From Cohnella mopanensis (lineage in GTDB: Bacteria > Bacillota > Bacilli > Paenibacillales > Paenibacillaceae): DNA of 64,000 nucleotides. A program made the translations under genes and the position numbers. Shown here piece after piece: positions 8,285 to 17,400 of the stretch. Within the stretch, counting starts at the first letter, position 1. Every line of letters starts with the position of its first letter. Under the pieces are notes generated by a model, which saw nothing but the letters and a program-made list of their open reading frames with translations, did no database searches and was not told where the DNA came from. The stretch lies in the NCBI RefSeq assembly GCF_022352055.1, contig NZ_JAKRWM010000008.1:186001-250000 (forward strand). Reading direction: 5' to 3'.

Positions 8285-9379
8285 TTGACTGCATCCGGCG
8301 ATAAAATCAATTTTTTGCAAACCGGCATGATCCTTCTCCTGATGAACGGACTAACCAATCACGTGACCATCAATCCGATGCTGCTGGACGCTGCGGGAAG
8401 AGATTCCTGGATTTCCGTCTTGACGACGGGCATTCTCTTTATTCCTTGGTGCCTGCTCCTCTTATACATCATGAGGAAATCGGGGCAACAGAAACTGCAG
8501 CCGTGGCTGGCCGAACGTACCCATCCGATCGTCGCATGGGTTCTAACCATTCCCCTCTATGTTCAATTGCTCATGATCGGTTGGATGACGGTCGTTCATA
8601 CCGTAACTTGGACGATCACTAATTATTTGCCTATGACGCCTAAGCTCGTTCTTGCGCTCGTATTAGTTATTCCATGTGCTCTATTCGCGATATGGGGTAT
8701 TCGAGTCATCGCGATAGCGGCCGGTTTTTTTCTTCCCATCGTCGTCTTGCTCGGGATTTTCGCTAGCGTGACCAATATCCCCGAGAAAAACTATAGTCTG
8801 TTAAAACCATACGTAGAGCATGGCTGGAATCCCGTTTGGGATGGGATGCTCTATGCCGGGGGCGGGTTCGTCGAGCTTATCGTGCTCGTTGCGATGCAGC
8901 ATAGGCTTCAAAAGAAAATTCGCGTCTTCCCATTGCTCCTCTATGCGATATTTTCGATCTATATTATGTTAGGGCCGCTTATTGGAGCGATTACGGAGTT
9001 CGGTCCGCTAGAAGCGGCCAAGCAAATGGTTTCCCCCTATGAGCAATGGCGGCTCGTAAAAATCGGAAACTATATAGAACATGTTGACTTCTTCTCCATC
9101 TATCAATGGTTGGCGGGCGCAAGCATTCGAATAAGCATGTCCATTTTCCTGTTGGTTGATTTTCTCCCCCCTCGCCAAATTAAGCACAAGAACAAAATAG
9201 TATGGCTGATCGCGCTAGCTTTTATTCTTTCCGCCATGTTAAAGATAAACGAGTATTCCTTCTATCTATGGATGTATCGCTATTACTTCCCGATATCGCT
9301 CACGATTGCATTATCGGTTTCCCTCGTATGGTTCATCGTGTCCTTAATCGTCAAGCCAAACAGAGGAGGCGCATCATGA
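8285..9379 (+). CDS. Spore germinant receptor permease subunit (GerAB type)
   Basis: A 10-12 helix amino-acid-permease-like protein of the GerAB/spore germination family, the inner-membrane subunit thought to bind germinant. I place the start at TTG 8285 because AGGTGG (8272-8277) lies seven bases upstream and the protein then begins TASGDKINFLQTG like the family, giving 364 residues, the usual length. An in-frame GTG at 8234 adds 17 residues but has no good ribosome site. The gene overlaps the next by ATGA. Expression would be expected late in the forespore (sigma-G), but no clear sigma-G promoter was seen. Confidence 0.85.
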   Translation: MTASGDKINFLQTGMILLLMNGLTNHVTINPMLLDAAGRDSWISVLTTGILFIPWCLLLLYIMRKSGQQKLQPWLAERTHPIVAWVLTIPLYVQLLMIGWMTVVHTVTWTITNYLPMTPKLVLALVLVIPCALFAIWGIRVIAIAAGFFLPIVVLLGIFASVTNIPEKNYSLLKPYVEHGWNPVWDGMLYAGGGFVELIVLVAMQHRLQKKIRVFPLLLYAIFSIYIMLGPLIGAITEFGPLEAAKQMVSPYEQWRLVKIGNYIEHVDFFSIYQWLAGASIRISMSIFLLVDFLPPRQIKHKNKIVWLIALAFILSAMLKINEYSFYLWMYRYYFPISLTIALSVSLVWFIVSLIVKPNRGGAS

Positions 9380-10857
9380 CTAAGTCAACGCAAGCGGATA
9401 GGAATCGCTGGAACGACACCAAATTACGGGAACTCTTCGCGAATTCCGCGGACGTGCAAATTCAGCCATGCCAATTCAGCGAGGATGCCCAAGCTGAGGT
9501 AATTCTGATCTATGCCGAAGGTTTATGCGATTCGTCCCAACTTGGGAAAGTCGTGCTCCCTGAGCTCGGGCAAATACATCGTAAATACGGACATTTCGAT
9601 GTGCAATCAGGAGCGTTAACTGGATCTTTGCCTTTGATCCCGATCGAAGAAGACGAATCCTCCGATGCGCTTGCCGAATTCGTATTTCAAGGAGACTTAT
9701 TGTTCTTATTTACGGCGAATGCAAGTATGTTCAAGATGAATATTTGTAATCGCCCTCAACGTACGCCGCAGGATTCCAGCACGGAAATATCTATAAAGGG
9801 ACCAAGAGACGGCTTCACCGAGGATGTGGTCACGAACGTGGCATTAATCCGTAAAAGAATCCGTAGCTCGTGTTTAAGTTATGAAACTTTTACGGTAGGT
9901 TCAAGAACGAAAACAAGGATCGGGCTATTGTATATTCGCGACATTCTAGCGCCGAAAACCTTGATTGAAGTCCGGTCAAAAATCACCGACATCGAGATTG
10001 ACGGCATCTATAGCATTAATCAGATGGAAGAGCTGCTCTCCAGCTCCAAAGCTTCCATTCTTCCGTTGTTTGCCATTACGGGAAGGCCGGATTATGCGGT
10101 GAACAGTCTTCTTGCAGGAAGGTTTGTGTTAATCGTCGATGGCATTCCTATGGTGATGATCGGCCCTGCTACGTTATCGCTACTGATGAAATCACCCGAA
10201 GATATTCATTTTAATTACGTTTATGTCTCATTTGCCCGCATTATCCGACAAATCAGCTTGTTTCTTTCCGTAGTCCTGCCCGGCTTCTGGGTATCTCTCG
10301 CGGCATTCCATCAAGACCAGATTCCATTCCGGATGATGGCTACCATATCCGGTACCCGCTTAGGCCTTCCTTTGTCGGCGCAGATGGAAATGTTTATCCT
10401 CTTGCTGCTGCTGGAAATATTCCGCGAAGCCGGTGTTCGCCTTCCCAGTTACATTGGGCAGACGTTAACGGTTGTTGGCGGTCTTATTATTGGCGATGCG
10501 TCGATTCGCGCCGGATTTGTATCCCCTTCGGTCGTCGTCGTTGGCGCGATCACTGCCGTAACCTCGGTGACTTTGGTAAACCAATCTCTGAGCACGGTTG
10601 TTAGCGTCCTCCGCCTGGTGATATTTCTTGTAGCTTCCTTTGTCGGTATGTACGGGGTAATCCTTAGCCTCATTCTTTTTGTCGCCTATCTTTCCAGGCT
10701 CAAGTCCTTTGGCGTGCCGTACTTGGCGCCTCTGACGCCCCTCCATTTTAAAGATTTGATCGGCTCTTATTTAAGACTGCCTTGGTATAAGCTGAGGAAC
10801 CGACCCTCGACGTTGCAACCGAATGATCCTGACCATCAAGGCGAACAGAAGCCATGA
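9376..10857 (+). CDS. Spore germination protein, GerA family A subunit
   Basis: 493 residues from the ATG at 9376, which follows GGAGG and overlaps the permease stop by ATGA. Reading frame continues upstream, but those residues lie inside the permease gene and are not coding. The N-terminal soluble region (about 1-290, with GPRDGFTEDVVTNVALIRKRI) and the C-terminal membrane region (about 295-470, with five or so helices) are the GerAA layout. These proteins build the oligomeric ion channel of the germinant receptor in the spore inner membrane. The ger genes here are ordered B-A-C rather than A-B-C. Confidence 0.92.
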   Translation: MTKSTQADRNRWNDTKLRELFANSADVQIQPCQFSEDAQAEVILIYAEGLCDSSQLGKVVLPELGQIHRKYGHFDVQSGALTGSLPLIPIEEDESSDALAEFVFQGDLLFLFTANASMFKMNICNRPQRTPQDSSTEISIKGPRDGFTEDVVTNVALIRKRIRSSCLSYETFTVGSRTKTRIGLLYIRDILAPKTLIEVRSKITDIEIDGIYSINQMEELLSSSKASILPLFAITGRPDYAVNSLLAGRFVLIVDGIPMVMIGPATLSLLMKSPEDIHFNYVYVSFARIIRQISLFLSVVLPGFWVSLAAFHQDQIPFRMMATISGTRLGLPLSAQMEMFILLLLLEIFREAGVRLPSYIGQTLTVVGGLIIGDASIRAGFVSPSVVVVGAITAVTSVTLVNQSLSTVVSVLRLVIFLVASFVGMYGVILSLILFVAYLSRLKSFGVPYLAPLTPLHFKDLIGSYLRLPWYKLRNRPSTLQPNDPDHQGEQKP

Positions 10858-12005
10858 TCAAACATGGGCTTAAGACCATTTGCTTAATCTGCCTCTTATC
10901 CTTGTCCGGTTGCTGGAACTCTAAGGACATACAAAATTTAGATTACGTGACCGCCATTGGGTTGGATTACTTGAATGGAAAATATATCACATACGTCCAA
11001 GTGCTCAACTTCACTAACGTAGGCCGGTCCGAGACCGTAGAGGTAGGAAAAATCGTTCCCATCTGGATCGGCCGCGGAGAAGGGAAAACCGTTAGCCAAT
11101 CGTTGTCGTCTATTTACTCGACCTCTCAAATGCGGATTTTCTGGGGCCACGTCAAGTCGATTGTTTGTTCGGAAAATTTATTGAAACATGGGGTTGAAGA
11201 AGCGTATAACGCGATGAATCGGTTCGGGGAAGTCCGTTACAACATCCTCATCTATGGAACGAAAGAAAATCTTGAAGATATCTTTGTCCAGAAGTCCATC
11301 TTTAATCTATCTCCGCTTGACACGATTATGTTTACTCCCGAACAAATTTATGCTCAACGTTCGTCCATTCTATCCATTTCCGGCAACCGCTTTATCGCGG
11401 AAATAAATGAACCGGGAGAACCCGCCATGTTGCCTTCTCTGTCCATTAATCGAAGGGTATGGAAGGAAGACAAAAAAAACAAATCGATGTTGCAGATCGA
11501 CGGTGCGTACTTCTTTCATGGCGATAAAATGGCTGCTTGGCTTTCCGAGGCTGAGCTCGCAGGAGCCCGCTGGACGCAAAAGCAGTTAAAGCGTTCTCTT
11601 ATTAATGTTCCTGCCGAGGGACCGACTATTGCTTCAATAGTTCTCATTAATCCGAAATATAAAGTGGATTTCGTGATTAAGAACGGGGAAGTGTTATTCG
11701 ATATTCACTTGAAGTTAGATGCCACTCTCGATGAGATGGAGGAGGATTCGTCGATTCGGAAGTTGGAGCAACTAGCCGAGACCGTCGTCAAGGACGAGAT
11801 CATGAGCTGTTTCAGATTAGGGATCGACAGGAAGATCGACGTATTGCGCTTAGAAGAAGCCCTCTACCGTAATCGCCCGAAACAATGGCATGCCCTGCAC
11901 AAAGATAAAAAATATATATTAAATCACGACAGCTTAAAATCCATAAATGTTAAGGTCAATCTGATTAATTCGGGTAAATACAAAGGAAGAGTAACAAAAT
12001 CGTAA
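10854..12005 (+). CDS. Spore germination lipoprotein, GerAC type
   Basis: 383 residues. A lipoprotein signal (LICLLSLSGC) gives lipidated Cys21, followed by the conserved WNSKDIQNLDYVTAIGLDY start of GerAC proteins and the three-domain Ger(x)C body. It is anchored in the outer leaflet of the spore inner membrane and completes the receptor with the permease and A subunits. Start and stop overlap the A gene by ATGA, so the three genes are one operon. A possible weak terminator follows at about 12025. Confidence 0.92.
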   Translation: MIKHGLKTICLICLLSLSGCWNSKDIQNLDYVTAIGLDYLNGKYITYVQVLNFTNVGRSETVEVGKIVPIWIGRGEGKTVSQSLSSIYSTSQMRIFWGHVKSIVCSENLLKHGVEEAYNAMNRFGEVRYNILIYGTKENLEDIFVQKSIFNLSPLDTIMFTPEQIYAQRSSILSISGNRFIAEINEPGEPAMLPSLSINRRVWKEDKKNKSMLQIDGAYFFHGDKMAAWLSEAELAGARWTQKQLKRSLINVPAEGPTIASIVLINPKYKVDFVIKNGEVLFDIHLKLDATLDEMEEDSSIRKLEQLAETVVKDEIMSCFRLGIDRKIDVLRLEEALYRNRPKQWHALHKDKKYILNHDSLKSINVKVNLINSGKYKGRVTKS

Positions 12006-12016
12006 AATGAGTCGTC

Positions 12017-12055
12017 CCAAGGAGAAGCCTTCCCGGCTTTTTAGTCTCTTGGTAG
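12017..12055 (+). terminator. Possible terminator of the ger operon
   Basis: AAGCC (12025-12029) / GGCTT (12035-12039) with a five-base loop and a short T run, inside a longer imperfect pairing (CCAAGGAG ... CTCTTGG). The hairpin is weak, so this is tentative. Confidence 0.35.
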
Positions 12056-12079
12056 GATGTGAATTGTCCCCTCCGTCTG

Positions 12080-12107
12080 TATAATTGCTAAGCAAACATA
12101 TGTTTGC
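12080..12107 (+). promoter_or_regulatory. Promoter -10 and LexA-like box of the ydjM-like gene
   Basis: TATAAT (12080-12085) is followed seven bases later by the perfect 16-bp palindrome GCAAACATATGTTTGC (12092-12107). It differs from the Bacillota LexA consensus (CGAAC-N4-GTTCG) by one base in each half. Placement over the start of transcription fits repression. E. coli ydjM is itself LexA-controlled, which supports the reading. Confidence 0.55.
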
Positions 12108-12166
12108 ATACTTTATATACTCTCAGCATACTTATTTGACAACGAGAGCAGTCAACGGAGGATATA

Positions 12167-12808
12167 ATGAAAGGAACGACTCATCTTGCTATCGGCGGGG
12201 CCATTGGCGTTGCCGCCTGTTTGTATTACCCCTTCAGCTTCACTCATTCCGCGCTTTACCTTTCTATCGCCGGTTTCTCCGCCTTAAGCGCCGATTTGGA
12301 TGGACCTAGCCTCTTAAGCGGTAAACTGAGCGCTTTATCCCGTTTGTTGCGCAACGTCGCTTTATGGACGGGAATCGGCTTTATCGCTGTTTTCGCTTAT
12401 CTGTATTTAACGATGGATCGAATCTATCCGATCTTCTCCACCATCGCTGTCGCCATGTTCATACTAGGGTTGATTACCAAAGAAGGTACGATTCGCGACA
12501 TTCTCGTTAGCCTTATCGGGTGCGCGCTCCTCTATTCCGGTTGGTCCTCTCAGCAATACTGGCTAATCGGGTTCGGCTTGTTCATCGTTTGCGCTCCATG
12601 GTTTAAGCACCGCGGAATGACTCATACCGTTTGGGCACTTCTACTCTGGGGAGCAATCGGCCAAGGACTGGAGAAGCAACTCGGTATCGTCGGAATAACG
12701 ACCGTCGCCGCTGCCGGTTACGCCTCTCACCTGATTGCAGACACCTTAACACCCAACGGCGTCAAATGGCTCTATCCTTTCTACAAAAAATCCATCAAAG
12801 TGCATTAA
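12167..12808 (+). CDS. YdjM-like membrane-bound metal-dependent hydrolase (DUF457)
   Basis: 213 residues with five to six membrane helices and the conserved His/Asp positions of the YdjM/DUF457 family: MKGTTHLAIGGAIG at the start, LSADLDGPSLL (about 41-51), KHRGMTHT (about 146-153) and ASHLIADTLTPNGVKWLYP near the end. The family is annotated as membrane-bound hydrolases, but no substrate is established. It follows TCAACGGAGGATATA. The LexA-like palindrome upstream suggests induction by DNA damage. It stands alone, between the ger operon and a non-coding stretch of about 500 bp. Confidence 0.85.
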   Translation: MKGTTHLAIGGAIGVAACLYYPFSFTHSALYLSIAGFSALSADLDGPSLLSGKLSALSRLLRNVALWTGIGFIAVFAYLYLTMDRIYPIFSTIAVAMFILGLITKEGTIRDILVSLIGCALLYSGWSSQQYWLIGFGLFIVCAPWFKHRGMTHTVWALLLWGAIGQGLEKQLGIVGITTVAAAGYASHLIADTLTPNGVKWLYPFYKKSIKVH

Positions 12809-13200
12809 CGATTTTGATAGCACCATATAATCTTATTCCCGAAAAACTGTTACTTTTATAGTCCTCAACTGCAGTTCTCCGCTGCAGTTCTCCCTCCTCT
12901 CTTCACCTAACACTCTTCTTTCACCTCTCTTTTTCACTTTGCCTCCTCTTTTCTCCTTTCTAGCTTCTGTCTCCTCAATATACCTACCTAACTACTCCTA
13001 TTGCTTGCCCCGAATAACCTAGCTCATATTATTCTACCTCTTACCGATTCCTCTCCTGTATCAATCAAACTCTATCCATTCACTACGGTTTTACCATATA
13101 CAACCATTTTGAGCATAAAACTACCGTACCTACTCACAAACTCTCCTGAGCCAAGTACACATATCACTTAAATAATTGATATGTGTACTTGGCTCAGGAT
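12809..13200. other. G-poor, pyrimidine-rich non-coding stretch
   Basis: No credible gene. From about 12860 to 13080 the + strand is almost free of G and dominated by C and T. It begins with a 12-bp direct repeat CTGCAGTTCTCC (12869-12880 and 12882-12893). The reverse strand therefore carries many GGAGG/GAGAGG-like motifs without linked reading frames. It ends in the perfect inverted repeat at 13144-13199. Confidence 0.6.
13144..13199. repeat. Perfect 23-bp inverted repeat
   Basis: Arms 13144-13166 and 13177-13199 match perfectly (left arm begins TCCTGAGCCAAGTACAC) around a 10-base AT-rich loop. There is no T run on either side, so it is not a standard terminator. It could form a cruciform or a long RNA hairpin. 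It lies 54 bp upstream of the SOS-type promoter. Confidence 0.85.
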
Positions 13201-13252
13201 ACAAAAAATGGAGATATAGATGGAGACACCTTGATTTTTTTACCAAAATAGA

Positions 13253-13301
13253 TTGAAAGCAGAACAAATGTTCTGTATAATTTAAACAAGAACAAATGTT
13301 C
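13253..13301 (+). promoter_or_regulatory. Promoter with two LexA (SOS) boxes
   Basis: TTGAAA (13253-13258) and TATAAT (13276-13281) are 17 bp apart. Two identical boxes GAACAAATGTTC occur at 13262-13273, inside the spacer, and at 13290-13301, at the start of transcription. Both match the Bacillota LexA core GAAC-N4-GTTC exactly. Repression by LexA and induction by DNA damage are strongly suggested. Confidence 0.8.
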
Positions 13302-13322
13302 CCTATATAGGAGATGACCATC

Positions 13323-13964
13323 GTGTTGTCCATTCGAAAATTTATGGAACGCTTCCCTAATGAGCGAGCTTGCCGAGAGTATCTCTTCCATATTCGTTGG
13401 CCGCGCGGGTTCATCTGCACGAAATGCGGGGAGAGCAAATATAGCGTAATCAGAACTAGAAATTTATTTGAATGCGCTTATTGCAAGACTCAAACCTCCA
13501 CCACTTCTGGAACCGTTATGCACCGAACGAAGCTGCCGCTGCAATATTGGCTGTTCACATTCTACTGGGTAGGCTCCGGCGTTCGCTGCTCCGCACGCTC
13601 AATCGCTAAAACGCTCAAGCTCAATTACAGAACCGCGTTGCGTCTACTTCACAACGTTAGATACGCTATGTTTAGAGCGGAGTTCGACGGACTGTACGCA
13701 TTCTGGCTACCGAACAAGCCTGAGTTCCCCCCAATCGTAATGAAAGCTAAACACAGAATGGTGAAGAAAGCAGAAAGATTCATCCACAAGCATTACCGAC
13801 GAATCTCCGAACGGAACAGACATCTCTATTTCAGCGAATACCGATTCCGAAGCATCCACCGCGATTCAATAGAAGCAATCGCAAAGCTCATCACCAGCGG
13901 CGCTTCTACCATGTACACCATCCATGAGTATAGAACGATGAATTACAAGGATCCCTATCGATAA
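13323..13964 (+). CDS. IS1595-transposase derivative lacking the catalytic core
   Basis: 213 residues from GTG 13323, chosen because AGGAG (13309-13313) is nine bases upstream; an ATG at 13314 touches that site and is unlikely. The N-terminus is the IS1595-type zinc ribbon (CTKC near residue 37, CAYC near 57) followed by STTSGTVMHRTKLPLQYWLFTFYW and a helix-turn-helix-like segment (SARSIAKTLKLNYRTALRLLH). The usual DDE domain of about 130 residues is missing. The C-terminus (HKHYRRISERNRHLYFSEYRFRSIHR) still resembles the end of these transposases. It probably binds DNA but cannot transpose. No terminal repeats flank it. It may be domesticated or decayed. Confidence 0.75.
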   Translation: MLSIRKFMERFPNERACREYLFHIRWPRGFICTKCGESKYSVIRTRNLFECAYCKTQTSTTSGTVMHRTKLPLQYWLFTFYWVGSGVRCSARSIAKTLKLNYRTALRLLHNVRYAMFRAEFDGLYAFWLPNKPEFPPIVMKAKHRMVKKAERFIHKHYRRISERNRHLYFSEYRFRSIHRDSIEAIAKLITSGASTMYTIHEYRTMNYKDPYR

Positions 13965-13970
13965 AAATAA

Positions 13971-13999
13971 AAACAGACGGCATTATACGCCGTCTGTTT
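13971..13999. terminator. Bidirectional intrinsic terminator
   Basis: Perfect 11-bp stem AAACAGACGGC (13971-13981) / GCCGTCTGTTT (13989-13999) with a seven-base loop, directly after the transposase-derivative stop at 13964 and downstream of the convergent PH-domain gene. Confidence 0.85.
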
Positions 14000-14026
14000 A
14001 AGTTATTTCTTTGTTCTAACTAGTTT

Positions 14027-14380
14027 CTATTGAACTTGAACTTCAGTAAGTTCCTGCGCTTTGTATTTTAATCTTGCGTTCTCCGCGGCCTGGCCGAGAA
14101 GATCGGACACTTGAACGCTGTCCCGAATATTCTTGAGCGTATAAGTAGGAGAAGTCGTGTCGGTTGAGAAAACCGTAATGTCTCCGAACTTTAACATTCT
14201 TTCGAGCAAATTCCGTTTCAAGGAAATATCCCGGATGCGGTACAATTGGATTTCCTCGCGTCTTTTGGTAAAGATGCCTCTCTCCACGATGACTCTACGC
14301 TCCGTTATCTGGTAACGGGTAAAACTCGGAATTCCGTAATTGAAGGGTTTACCCTCCCATAACACGTTTTCGTTCAGCAT
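14027..14380 (-). CDS. Bacterial PH-domain protein (DUF304/bPH_2)
   Basis: 117 residues, almost entirely one bacterial pleckstrin-homology domain. It starts LNENVLWEGKPFNYGIPSFTRYQITERRVIVERGIFTKRREEIQLYRIRDISLKRN and ends with a Gln/Glu-rich helix. This is the YdbS/YdbT-type fold, but without the membrane helices of those proteins, so it is probably soluble. The function of stand-alone members is unknown. It follows lhr on the same strand with a gap of about 90 bp, and lies convergent to the transposase derivative. Confidence 0.8.
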   Translation of the reverse strand: MLNENVLWEGKPFNYGIPSFTRYQITERRVIVERGIFTKRREEIQLYRIRDISLKRNLLERMLKFGDITVFSTDTTSPTYTLKNIRDSVQVSDLLGQAAENARLKYKAQELTEVQVQ

Positions 14381-14472
14381 CTCAACATCTCCCTAAATAT
14401 CGATGGATTCTACCGCTATTGTACACTAGAAAAGCGGCTTTGGCTTCAATAATACAATCTTGGGTTCGATCT

Positions 14473-17400
14473 CTAATTAGACCAAAAGACAAGAGATCGA
14501 AGATCGCGTTCAGCCCCAAGTTTCAATAGGTAATCGCCGATTTCCGATTCGGCGATCGGTTCGCCATTCCATGTCTCGACTTTGATTTTGACAAGCTTGC
14601 GTTTGCGAATAATGGATTGGAAGGCGGATTTGAGTAATGTTGCATGTTGTTCAGCCGTTTGGTCCTTCCTATCGGAGGTCAATGGTTTTGAATTGTCCGG
14701 TCTCGGCAAGGTAAATACGCGCTTCCCGTTATTCTCAATCCACAATAACCACTGTTCGCCTTCGAGCACAAGGAAATTACCTGGCTTTCTAGCGTATGAA
14801 ACCCCTCTTCCGCTTTGCGGCCAGTCGATTAGCATGCCGAAGGGATTCGCCGGATCAGCGGAGGACAGAACCGTCGGACTTGATTCGACTACGATCGGAA
14901 GCGGCTTTCGGACCGTCTCGCTCAGCTCTCGCGTAGTAAACTGCAAGGTCGACATTCCTCGAATGAACGTCCCTCTCGTGAGAACACCCCATTCTTCCAA
15001 TCTCTTTAACACGGGATAGAACGTATCCCAGGAATAAGGAGTTGATTTGGCTACCAGTTCCTTGTTAATTAAACCGTACACTTGCACAAGGTGGTGCGCC
15101 CAGCTTAATACGGGGGATCCTTTCTCCGCTGAACTAAGCTGAGCGGAAGTCGGATTGGCTCCAAGGCCCTTTTGCGTGCTGTCCAGACCTGGGGTCGAGG
15201 TTGCTTCTAGCAATGCGCTCGTGGCATACCAACGCCCCAGCCCTGAGCCCGTTCTGGTCCAGTTTGCGTGTTTCTTGTTGGTCTGAAGGCGCAGCGGAGC
15301 GAACTGGTCATTAGAGACTCGACCTTCCCAGGCCAAATCAAGCAAATCCATGAGCAAATCGGAAGGCGGCTTGTCCACCTCCCGACTTAACCGCGTTAGG
15401 AAGCTTGCTCCGCCTTCTTCTAAAAGCTTCAGCAATCGAGGATGCTTCGTTTGCAATGGATTAGATCCATCTAAGAATGGCGCCATTAAAGACTTAGAGC
15501 TAGCAAGGAAAAAAGCGATCTTGCCCTCCTGATCCTCCTCATCTTTACGCCCAATCCATAGCACTTCTCCCGTAGCGCATAGTGCATCTAATTGCTCTTT
15601 ACGATAGATAGATAAGCGTGTAGGGAAGATGATCGTCTCCCAATGCGACAAGGGGAGAAATAAACCTTGAAGCTTCTCTATTACCGTCAGTAAGCCTTCG
15701 CTCCCCTGCTGCTGCGAACCTTGAAGGGCATGCTGCATGAAGGCGATCTGATTGCACCAGCGCGCCGGATCAACAGGCTCGGCCCGTTCGCGGGCATGCG
15801 ATATCGATAATTTTACGATACGTGAAGCCACTTTGGAGCTCGACCAGATTCGTTCCGAGTCGTCTGCCGCATAAGGGGCTCTCTCGATCCTATCATTGCC
15901 GAGCAATTGCTCGACGGCATCCTTTGCCTTGTCCAGCGTCAATGACGGATATCTCTCGCATAATTCGGCTTCCGTGAACGAAATGACATGATCGGCATAC
16001 CTTCCAAGCACGAAGTTGACGGAGGCCGGCGTATTCGGAAAATCAGCATAAATATCGCGTTCATCCGCTGCAATCCAACGAAATTCACCGTCATCGGTTA
16101 GGTCAAGAGGTACGACTTTATTGGCAGCATGCAACGACTGCAACCACTTCAGCGCCGGCTCTCCGGCAAGTTTGCCGATCTCCATTGCGGTCGAATCTCC
16201 TCGGCTCTTCAGAAGCGCGACAAGCTCGTTTTCGTTTCTCGGAGGATATTCGGTTACGCTCAACCGCTGGCTAACAGCTTCAATAGCTTCGCGACTGAAC
16301 GAATCGTCCATAGCATTAGAATCGAACAACTGACCGGCGAGCTCCTTGCTCACGTTCAACAGCTGAAGACGAGTCGATTCATCCAAACCGTCACCCTCGT
16401 ATACCCGCATATTCACGTATTCCGCGATGAATTGAGCTGCGAATGGAGAAGGAAACGGGGTCTCTTTAACCAGAATTATCATCTGTCCCGATACGAGCTG
16501 TTCCAGTAATTTCTTAAGATCAGCGTAACCTAAATAGTCATGAAGGCATTCCGACATCGCTTCCCGCAAATAAGGAAATTGCTCCGCATAAGGCAAAGCT
16601 CCTCGTAGAAGCTCCTCGCTTCGAAGCCTCTTCTGCCACAATGGAGTCCGAGTGAAGCTTCTCGATAACAGAAGCGAATTTTCGGCAATTCTCCGAAAAG
16701 CGATTCCAAGCAGAGGAGATCCCGTAACCGCTTCGATCAGCAAAGACTCAAGATTCGCGGGCGTGACCTGATTCATAATCCGAAGCCATGAGGAGTCCCA
16801 CTCCGGAATCACGAATTCGATGCCGTTATCCTTCGCATTCCCATATAACCGATAGGGCAGCAATTGCTCGAATTGTCTCTCGATCGCCAGAAGCCATGTC
16901 CGATTAACTGTTCGACCGCAATGATTGTGAATGATAACATGCGTTTGGTTCATCACATCGCGATAATGCTCAATGACGATTTGCCTATCCGTCGGCAAGG
17001 CGCAAGCTCGATGCTGCGACCTAATGAAGCTGAATAGTTCTTCTGCCGAGTACCGGTCCATTCCGTAGTTTCTGTGTACCCACTCATAGACCCGATCGTT
17101 AATCTCGGATTCATTCGCCTCCATGCCCGACTCATTTCCTAGCTCAAGTCGCTCTGAGATTTCACGTATGAACGCTCCGATCTTCGATCCCAATTCAAAG
17201 GACCGGCTGCCGGCTTCATTGCGCCAGAACGGAATCTCGCTGAACCGGTTACCCGCTTCAGATACGTAAACTCGATCATTACGGATGTCCCGGATCATCC
17301 ACGAACTCGTCCCAAGCTGAAAGACGTCACCGACGCGGCTCTCTTGAACGAATTCCTCGTCCAGTTCGCCAAGATGAGCGCGGCTATCCAAATGGTGAAC

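Noticed and set aside
13130-13438. 102-codon reverse frame across the inverted repeat
   Set aside because: Overlaps the SOS promoter and the transposase-derivative start; composition is not protein-like.
13253-13999. Intact IS1595 insertion sequence
   Set aside because: No terminal inverted repeats or target duplication flank the gene, and the DDE domain is missing.
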